Positions 21,547 to 26,502 of a stretch of 26,502 nucleotides of DNA are shown piece after piece. Source of the DNA: FEN-1219 sp035548835 (GTDB taxonomy: Bacteria; Pseudomonadota; Gammaproteobacteria; Steroidobacterales; Rariloculaceae). Positions within the stretch are counted from its first letter, which is position 1; each line of letters opens with the position of its first letter. A program made the translations under genes and the position numbers. The stretch covers positions 1-26,502 of the forward strand of contig DASZSB010000172.1 of NCBI GenBank assembly GCA_035548835.1, in the 5' to 3' direction. Under the pieces are notes generated by a model. That model saw only the letters and a program-made list of their open reading frames with translations, made no database searches and was not told where the DNA came from.

Positions 21547-22548
21547 ATGGAAATCGTCCTGACGGGCATCAAGCCCACCGGCACCCCGCACATCGGCAAC
21601 TACGTCGGCGCCATCAAGCCCGCCGTGGCCGCGAGCGGCAACCCGCGCATCCACTCCTACTTCTTCCTGGCCGACTACCACGCGATCGGCGGCGACGCGG
21701 AGACGGTGGCCCGCTCGACGCTCGAGATCGCGGCGAGCTGGCTCGCCGTGGGGCTCAACCCCGACCGCGTCGTGTTCTATCGGCAGTCGGACGTGCCCGA
21801 GATCCTCGAGCTCACGTGGATCCTGCACAGCGTGACGGCCAAGGGACTGCTGAACCGCGGGCACGCGTACAAGGCCGCGGTGGCCGAGAACGAGGCCACT
21901 CCGGGCCGCGATCCGGATCAGGGCGTCATGATGAATCTGTACTCGTATCCGGTGCTCATGGCCGCCGACATCCTGATGTTCAAGGCCTCGAAGGTCCCGG
22001 TCGGCCGGGATCAGAAGCAGCACGTCGAGATGGCGCGCGACATCGCGCAGCGCTTCAACCACAACTTCGGCGAGACGTTCGTGCTGCCGGAGCCCGTGAT
22101 CGGCGAGCACATCGCCACGCTGCCGGGGCTCGACGGCCGCAAGATGAGCAAGAGCTATGCGAACGTGATTCCGCTGTTCGCGGGCGAGAAGGCGCTGCGC
22201 AAGCTCGTCATGAAGATCAAGACGAACTCGCTCGAGCCGGGGCAGCCCAAGGACCCGGGCGACAGCGCGCTGTTCGACATCTACCGCGCGTTCGCGACGG
22301 ACGAGGAGACCGCCGCGATTCGCGAGAGCTACGCGGCCGGCATCGGCTGGGGCGAGATGAAGCAGGTGCTCTACGAGCGCATCAACGCGGAGCTCGCGCC
22401 CGCGCGCGCCGAGTACGAACGGCTGATCGCGGCGCCGGGTGAGGTGGAGCAGCTGCTGCGGCGCGGCGCCGAGAAGGCGCGCGCCGTGAGCAAGCCGTTC
22501 CTGGCGGAGATCCGCGAGCGCGTGGGCATCCGGCCGCTCGCGCGTTAG
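21547..22548 (+). CDS. trpS: Tryptophanyl-tRNA synthetase
   Basis: Class I aminoacyl-tRNA synthetase charging tRNA-Trp; 333 aa, usual length. The ATP-binding HIGH-type motif is 'TPHIGNY' (13-19) and the KMSKS loop is 'GRKMSKSYAN' (197-206). 'AADILMF' (139-145) carries the conserved Asp of the Trp pocket and 'SYFFLADYHA' the early Rossmann strand. 'GIKPTGTPHIGN' rather than 'GxQPSGxLHLGN' marks the TrpRS variant seen in several proteobacteria. ATG 21547 has an AAGG sequence 7 nt upstream. It follows the Tat-VOC gene by 17 nt, so it may be cotranscribed with accessory genes although it is a housekeeping enzyme. Its TAG stop interlocks with the TAA of the convergent TPR-type gene. Confidence 0.97.
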   Translation: MEIVLTGIKPTGTPHIGNYVGAIKPAVAASGNPRIHSYFFLADYHAIGGDAETVARSTLEIAASWLAVGLNPDRVVFYRQSDVPEILELTWILHSVTAKGLLNRGHAYKAAVAENEATPGRDPDQGVMMNLYSYPVLMAADILMFKASKVPVGRDQKQHVEMARDIAQRFNHNFGETFVLPEPVIGEHIATLPGLDGRKMSKSYANVIPLFAGEKALRKLVMKIKTNSLEPGQPKDPGDSALFDIYRAFATDEETAAIRESYAAGIGWGEMKQVLYERINAELAPARAEYERLIAAPGEVEQLLRRGAEKARAVSKPFLAEIRERVGIRPLAR

Positions 22549-22928
22549 AGGGCCCCGCGCGTGCGGCGCAGTCCTGCCGCGACGCCGCTGCGCACGAGCT
22601 CCGTGTAACCGCCGGCCGGCAGATCGGCGAGCCGGGCTTCGGCCAGCTCGTAGTGGCGGCGCGCCTCGGCCGTGCGGCCGAGCTGCTCGAGCGAGTGCGC
22701 ATAGTTCAGGTACAGCGACGGAAAGAACCCGCGCGCGCGGTCGTCGCACACGGCCTCTGCCCGGCGCAGCGCACGCTCGTTCCACTCGAACGTGGCCTCG
22801 GGCGTGGCCTGATGCCGTGCGACGTAGTGCGCGGCGATGCAGGCCTCGAAGTCGTCGCGGCTCTCGTGCCACGCCTGCTCGAACAGCCGCTTCGCGTCGG
22901 CGGAGCGGCCTTCGCCTTCGGCCGCCAT
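22545..22928 (-). CDS. TPR-like helical repeat protein (start uncertain)
   Basis: Small cytoplasmic helical-hairpin protein (127 aa from ATG 22928). Repeats of about 34 residues show TPR spacing: 'GRSADAKRLFEQAWHES', 'ACIAAHYVARHQ', 'ATFEWNERALRRAEAV', and 'SLYLNYAHSLEQLGRTAEARRHYELAEARL' (by its core). The last is a textbook TPR. The reading frame continues upstream with 'LDPDNPIVKLCAEGM', which looks like the natural N-terminus, but it has no ATG, GTG or TTG. The only start-like codon is CTG at 22986-22988, overlapping the stop of the 31-codon ORF (CTGA). So either initiation is non-canonical or the start was lost. The stop TAA shares four bases with trpS. Such proteins usually mediate protein contacts; partner unknown. 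Confidence 0.75.
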   Translation of the reverse strand: MAAEGEGRSADAKRLFEQAWHESRDDFEACIAAHYVARHQATPEATFEWNERALRRAEAVCDDRARGFFPSLYLNYAHSLEQLGRTAEARRHYELAEARLADLPAGGYTELVRSGVAAGLRRTRGAL

Positions 22929-22984
22929 GCCTTCGGCGCAGAGCTTGACGATGGGGTTGTCCGGATCCAGGGGGCGGGATTCCG

Positions 22985-23080
22985 TCAGTCGGCGTGGGCG
23001 ATCGCGAGTGTGGCGAGGTCGATCTCGACGCCGGCCGTCCCGACGGGCAGCCGCGCGAGAGGTGGGACCGCTTCGTCCAT
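22985..23080 (-). CDS. Tiny ORF (31 codons) between Uma2 and TPR genes
   Basis: A short ORF starting 'MDEAVPPLARLPVG' and ending 'LAIAHAD'. It is preceded by GGCGAG 4 nt upstream of the ATG. It lies in the same frame as the Uma2-type gene, seven codons after that gene's TGA stop, with no other stop between. Its own TGA overlaps the CTG that could start the TPR protein. I do not recognise it. It may be a leader for translational coupling, the remnant of a longer Uma2 C-terminus, or chance. Confidence 0.3.
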   Translation of the reverse strand: MDEAVPPLARLPVGTAGVEIDLATLAIAHAD

Positions 23081-23101
23081 GTACTCGCCGTCCAGGGGTT
23101 C

Positions 23102-23659
23102 TCAGGCCCAGAGCGCGCCGAGCTCGATCGCATCGAACGGTTCGGCGCGCACCGGCGTGCTGCCTTCGTGGGTGGCCACGAGGGTCCAGCGGCCCGAGGC
23201 GAGCGCAAGCACCTCGAGCGTCTGCAGCAGCGCATTCACGAGCCACGCGTGCAGGACGCCGGCGCGGGCGTAGATGCGCAACTTCTTCGCGCGATCGACG
23301 CTTTCGGTCGAAGGCGACAGTACCTCGCAGACCCAGTCTGGCGCCTGCGTGAAGTACGGCGTGGAGGGCAGGGCGGCGAGCTTCTCGCGCCGCCAGCCGG
23401 CGAGATCGGGCACCAGCACGTCGCTGCCGAAATGCAGCTCCGGCTCGACGAGGAGCCACCAGCCGCCTGGGCCGTGGCGGCCGCTATGAAACGCCCCGCC
23501 GAGCTCGAAGCCGAGCACGGACGCCGCGTGCGCGTGCGGCAGGGCCGGCCGCGGCCTGGCGTACAGCTCGCCGTCGAACATCTCGGCGACGAGGTTTTCG
23601 GGCACGGCGCACAGGTCGTCGTAGGTGGCGCCGACTTTCAGTGGCTGCGCTTTGCCCAT
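23102..23659 (-). CDS. Uma2-family restriction-endonuclease-like protein (DUF820)
   Basis: 185-aa protein of the Uma2/DUF820 family, which has a PD-(D/E)xK nuclease-like fold. Seen are the early acidic 'AEMFDGELYARP' (Glu31), 'LVPDLAGWRREKL' (Asp85), 'PDWVCEVLSPSTESVDRAKKLRIYARAGV' (by core: Glu112, Lys125/126), and 'HAWLVN'. Most members end that segment in 'WLVD'; here it is Asn142. Family members are common in cyanobacteria and soil bacteria, often in many copies, and have no proven function; some are thought to be DNases linked to mobile elements. The start ATG 23659 lacks a strong ribosome site (AGGCTG only). It is upstream of the tiny ORF and the TPR gene on the same strand. Confidence 0.85.
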   Translation of the reverse strand: MGKAQPLKVGATYDDLCAVPENLVAEMFDGELYARPRPALPHAHAASVLGFELGGAFHSGRHGPGGWWLLVEPELHFGSDVLVPDLAGWRREKLAALPSTPYFTQAPDWVCEVLSPSTESVDRAKKLRIYARAGVLHAWLVNALLQTLEVLALASGRWTLVATHEGSTPVRAEPFDAIELGALWA

Positions 23660-23733
23660 GCGAAACAGCCTAGCACAGCGCGCGGATCGCGCACGCCGGG
23701 CGAATCCCGCCGGTCAGCGGCGATTCGCGTGGC

Positions 23734-25443
23734 TCAGACTTTCAGCGCACCCGCGTCGTGCACGACCTTGCCGCCGAGCAGCGTCAGCACCGAGCGGATC
23801 TTCGGGATATCCGCGTCGGGGATCGTGAAGTAGTCGCGGTCGAGCACGACGAGATCGGCGAGCTTGCCGGGCTCGATCGAGCCGATCTTCTCTTCCATGC
23901 GCAGGAACCAGGCGTTCGCCTTCGTGAAGAGCGCGAGCGCTTCCTGCCGCGTGAGCTGTTGGCCCGGGTTCACCTGTTGGCCGAACGAGTTCAGGCCCGT
24001 CGTCGCGTAGTAGATGTGCGACCACGGATTCAGCGGCGCGATGTGCACGCCGTCGCCATGGATGCCGACCTGGATGCCGTGATCGACGATCGTGCGAAAC
24101 GCCGGTCCCACGACCTCGTTCGGCTTGTCCGACGTGACCCAGCGGAACGCGGCCATCTCGACGCCGCACCCGAGTGCCTTCAGCCGCGTCAGCAGCTCGG
24201 GCGTGACTTCCGGCACGTGGTGCACGACCCAGCGCAGGCCCTTGATGCCGAATTCCTGGTCCATCTTCTCGTAGGCGTCGACGACCTGCGCGAGCTGCGC
24301 GAGCGTCTGCACGCTGTTCTCGTTGCGCCAGTGCTTCGCGGCCACGAGCCGCTGCGCCTCGAGCCACACGGGTCCGGCCGAGATCGGCGCGGCCCACTCG
24401 CCGATGGCGCCCGTGCGCACCAGGTCGTCGCCGATGAACTGGAACTGATTGCGCAGCCGCTCGTGCAGCTCGGGCAGCGCCGGATCGGCCTGATTGCTGA
24501 GGAAGTTGATCTGTAGGCGCACGGTGGCCCTGCCTTCGTGATACAGCTCGAGCCACGGGTCGTACATCGTGTACTGATCGAGGTTCGACAGGATCTGGTT
24601 CGGGTGCAGCGGGCCCGGAGTGGGGAACAGCACCTGATCGAGGTGCGTCGTCAATCCCAGGCTCGTGGAGTAGCTCATCGCGTCGAGCGTGCTGCGCTTC
24701 CTGTCGGCGAACGTCTGCATGCGGCGCAGCAGGAACAGCGCCGAGGCCGACGGGCCGCCGCCTACGAAGCCGTTGCCCGCGATCGCGCCCGTCGCGCCGA
24801 CGGCGATTTTCCTGATGTCGGGATGCGCCGGCGCGCCGGCATCGGCCGCGTCGAAGAACTGCTTCGCGAGGCTGTTCACGGCGCACGGGCCCGTGAAGCG
24901 CTCGTACAGGAACACCGGCCGGTCGGGCACGGCCGCGTCGAGCTCGGCTAGCGTCGGGTGGCGGTGCTCCGCCCACTGGTTCGGGTGCCAGCCGCCCATC
25001 GAGGTGATCCACTGGCCTTCGGGCACGTCCTTGCGGCGCGCGGCCAGCGCCTGCTGCACCTCGCGGATCGAGCGCGTGTTCTCGAGGATCGTGTGGTAGC
25101 CCGGCCGGTTCGCGAGGCTCACGATGTGCACGTGCGGCTCGACGAGCCCCGGCACGACGGTGCGCCCGCGAAGATCGATGGTGCGCTTGCCGGCCGGGAT
25201 CCGTTGGCCGACGGCGGCGATCACGCCGTTGCGGATCAGCACGCGGTCGGTGACCGTGCCGCGGCCGTCGATCGCGTGGATCTTGCCGTTCACGAGCGCC
25301 ACGGTCGCGTCTGCGCCGGGCTCCGCGGTGCGCGCCCGCGATTGCGCGCCGGCCGGGCCCGCGGCGGCCGCCGCGCCGGCGGCGCCGAGGGTCTTCAGGA
25401 ATCTGCGCCGCGACGTGCCGCTCGTGTCGTTCGTATCGCTCAT
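23734..25443 (-). CDS. Tat-exported YtcJ-like amidohydrolase (Amidohydro_3)
   Basis: 569-aa metal-dependent hydrolase with a twin-arginine signal 'SRRRFLKTLG' (11-20) and Ala-rich core. The amidohydrolase barrel begins with the beta-sandwich 'VALVNGKIHAIDG' and 'VVPGLVEPHVHIV' with the metal-binding HxH (His104, His106). Later segments are 'WVVHHVPEV', 'GIHGDGVHIAPLNPW' and the closing 'IGSIEPGKLADLVVLDRDYF'. YtcJ-type enzymes hydrolyse amides or imidazolone-type rings; exact substrate is unknown and the periplasmic location is unusual for well-known members. ATG 25443 has GGGGGA 4-5 nt upstream and begins the Tat peptide; the frame stays open to 25587 but that lies in the promoter gap. It is divergent from another Tat-exported hydrolase across a 173-bp gap. 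Confidence 0.9.
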   Translation of the reverse strand: MSDTNDTSGTSRRRFLKTLGAAGAAAAAGPAGAQSRARTAEPGADATVALVNGKIHAIDGRGTVTDRVLIRNGVIAAVGQRIPAGKRTIDLRGRTVVPGLVEPHVHIVSLANRPGYHTILENTRSIREVQQALAARRKDVPEGQWITSMGGWHPNQWAEHRHPTLAELDAAVPDRPVFLYERFTGPCAVNSLAKQFFDAADAGAPAHPDIRKIAVGATGAIAGNGFVGGGPSASALFLLRRMQTFADRKRSTLDAMSYSTSLGLTTHLDQVLFPTPGPLHPNQILSNLDQYTMYDPWLELYHEGRATVRLQINFLSNQADPALPELHERLRNQFQFIGDDLVRTGAIGEWAAPISAGPVWLEAQRLVAAKHWRNENSVQTLAQLAQVVDAYEKMDQEFGIKGLRWVVHHVPEVTPELLTRLKALGCGVEMAAFRWVTSDKPNEVVGPAFRTIVDHGIQVGIHGDGVHIAPLNPWSHIYYATTGLNSFGQQVNPGQQLTRQEALALFTKANAWFLRMEEKIGSIEPGKLADLVVLDRDYFTIPDADIPKIRSVLTLLGGKVVHDAGALKV

Positions 25444-25616
25444 GCCGTCCCCCGGGTGCCCGTTCTGGTGATTGGAGCGGCGGTCGGCCCCGCGGAGCGA
25501 CCGCGCGCCTGGATCATACGCGCCGTCGCCCGGCAGCGTCTTTCGCTCCTGCGAAGTGGCGCTGCTTGGGTGTAGCATCCGCAGCAACGCATCTTTGCCG
25601 AAGGGGGGAACGACCG
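25444..25616. promoter_or_regulatory. Divergent promoter gap between two Tat-exported hydrolases
   Basis: This 173-bp gap must hold promoters for both genes. On the plus strand GTAGCATCC (about 25572-25580) contains TAGCAT, a modest -10-like hexamer, without a good -35 at 17 bp. A short inverted repeat TTCGC-TCCT-GCGAA (25542-25555) lies just upstream of it and is a possible operator. AAGGGGGGAACG before 25617 supplies the ribosome site of the plus-strand gene. Confidence 0.3.
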
Positions 25617-26502
25617 ATGGCCAAGGTTACGAGACGGGACTTCGTCAAGACGTCGGGCGTGCTGGCCGCCGCCGCGCCGGCACTGGCTGCCGTCACCGCG
25701 AGCGCCCAGCCGCCGGGCCCGCCGCCCGCACCGGACATCGGCAAGTTGCGCGCCGAGAAGGACATCAAGTTCGGCAGGGGCGGAGACATCGATCTCCTGC
25801 TCGACGTCTACCACCCGCCCGAAGGCGTCGCGCCGAAGCGCGTGGCCATCGTGCACCTCTTCGGCGGCGGGTTCTTCACGGGCAACAAGAGCGCCGGCTA
25901 CATCATCAACGATGCGAAGGCGCTCGGCGCCCGCGGCTACACGAGCGTGTCGGCCAACTACCGCCTGCAGAGCCAGGCGTCGTGGCCCGCGCAGATCCAC
26001 GACGTGAAGGCGGCCATCCGCTGGACGCGCGCGAACGCCGGCAGGATCGGTGTGGACGCCGACAAGATCGTCGTGGCCGGCTACTCCGCGGGCGGCATGC
26101 TGGCACTCATGGCCGCGGGCACGAACGGCAACGCCGAGTTCGAGGGCAACGTGGGCACGCCGGGCACGAGCTCGGACGTCAACGCCTGCATCGGCGTGTA
26201 TCCGCTCGCGAGCGCGGAGATGGCGAAGGGTCTGTGGCCCGAAGGCAAGGCCACGCCCGAGGCCATCAAGGCCGCTTCGCCCACGAGCTACATCGGCGCG
26301 AAGTTCGCGCCGACGATCTTCATCCATGGCACGGGCGACGTCACGGTGCCGTTCACGTCGAGCCTCGACTTCTTCAGCAGGTTGAACGCGCTCGGCGTGC
26401 CGACGGCGCTGACGGCCATCCAGGGCGCGGCGCACGCGTTCGACGTCGCCGCGCTCGACGCCGTCGAGAAGATGGCGCAGTCGATCGAACTCTTCGTCGA
26501 CC
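25617..26502 (+). CDS. Tat-exported alpha/beta hydrolase (3' end beyond window)
   Basis: 295 codons are visible, with no stop before the window end. The N-terminus 'TRRDFVKTSGVLAAAAP' is a Tat signal (Arg6-Arg7). The hydrolase domain shows an oxyanion strand 'HLFGGGFFTG' (80-89; most esterases have HGGG, here HLFGGG), the nucleophile elbow 'GYSAGGM' (Ser157), 'HGTGDVTVPF' (Asp241) and 'GAAHAFD' (His273). All three catalytic residues are present, so it should be active. The layout resembles the BD-FAE/acetyl-esterase group that works on small or carbohydrate-linked esters; the precise substrate is unknown. ATG 25617 is preceded by AAGGGGGGAACG. It is divergent from the Tat amidohydrolase and may share its control. 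Perhaps only a few residues are missing at the end, judging from the position after the final His. Confidence 0.88.
   Translation, partial: MAKVTRRDFVKTSGVLAAAAPALAAVTASAQPPGPPPAPDIGKLRAEKDIKFGRGGDIDLLLDVYHPPEGVAPKRVAIVHLFGGGFFTGNKSAGYIINDAKALGARGYTSVSANYRLQSQASWPAQIHDVKAAIRWTRANAGRIGVDADKIVVAGYSAGGMLALMAAGTNGNAEFEGNVGTPGTSSDVNACIGVYPLASAEMAKGLWPEGKATPEAIKAASPTSYIGAKFAPTIFIHGTGDVTVPFTSSLDFFSRLNALGVPTALTAIQGAAHAFDVAALDAVEKMAQSIELFVD

Noticed and set aside
21295..23235. 646-codon minus-strand frame across trpS
   Set aside because: Antisense to a housekeeping gene, Arg/His-rich, no recognisable fold.
1..26502. tRNA genes, CRISPR arrays, insertion sequences or a prophage
   Set aside because: The short gaps hold no cloverleaf-like segment or regularly spaced repeats, and no transposase, integrase or phage protein appears in any frame.

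Overview
This is a GC-rich, gene-dense bacterial chromosomal window. GC was judged by eye: nearly every third codon position is G or C. That composition is why long open frames lie antisense to most real genes. The E. coli-like PepQ, the TrpRS type, SMUG1-type uracil glycosylase, Tat/Sec-exported hydrolases and a duplicated-type (ADOP) permease suggest a soil or freshwater proteobacterium, most likely a high-GC gammaproteobacterium. That placement is inference. I see no rRNA, tRNA, CRISPR array, transposase, integrase or phage gene, and every intergenic gap is shorter than about 210 bases.

Layout. 1-1071 (-): 5' part of an MFS (FucP-like) transporter. 1150-4966 (+): a tight operon of three exported proteins: a tannase/feruloyl-esterase-family hydrolase with a complete CS-D-HC site, a two-domain VOC protein, and an HSL-type alpha/beta hydrolase whose expected catalytic Asp is Gly. 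5030-7531 (-): an orphan ADOP-type permease with no ATPase beside it. 7734-12906 (-): five closely spaced genes: pepQ, an ICMT-like membrane methyltransferase, a small WaaP/RIO-like kinase, an unknown secreted protein and a GH13_18 sucrose phosphorylase. 13056-13820 (-): SIMPL/DUF541 protein, divergent from a luciferase-like oxidoreductase (13975-14997, +). 15041-15751 (-): SMUG1-type uracil-DNA glycosylase, divergent from a ChaN-like protein fused to a PDZ domain (15865-16992, +). 17046-18269 (-): exported PHP-fold metal hydrolase.

18409-21529: a divergently arranged accessory cluster. It has an AraC regulator (-), then (+) an AurF-like diiron protein with a duplicated E-X31-ExxH site, a MAPEG membrane protein and a Tat-exported VOC protein. 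A direct-repeat operator candidate lies in the divergent gap and a perfect 12-bp-stem hairpin follows the diiron gene. 21547-22548 (+): trpS, whose stop codon interlocks with that of a convergent TPR-type gene (22545-22928, -). 22985-23659 (-): Uma2-family nuclease-fold protein, followed in the same frame by a 31-codon ORF. 23734-25443 (-): Tat-exported YtcJ-like amidohydrolase, divergent from a Tat-exported alpha/beta hydrolase that runs off the window (25617-26502, +).

The main theme is export: many of the enzymes carry Sec or Tat signals and act on esters, amides or small organics outside the cytoplasm. The two most interesting units are the AraC/AurF-like/MAPEG/VOC cluster and the tannase/VOC/degenerate-hydrolase operon. 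Neither matches a characterised pathway that I can name.
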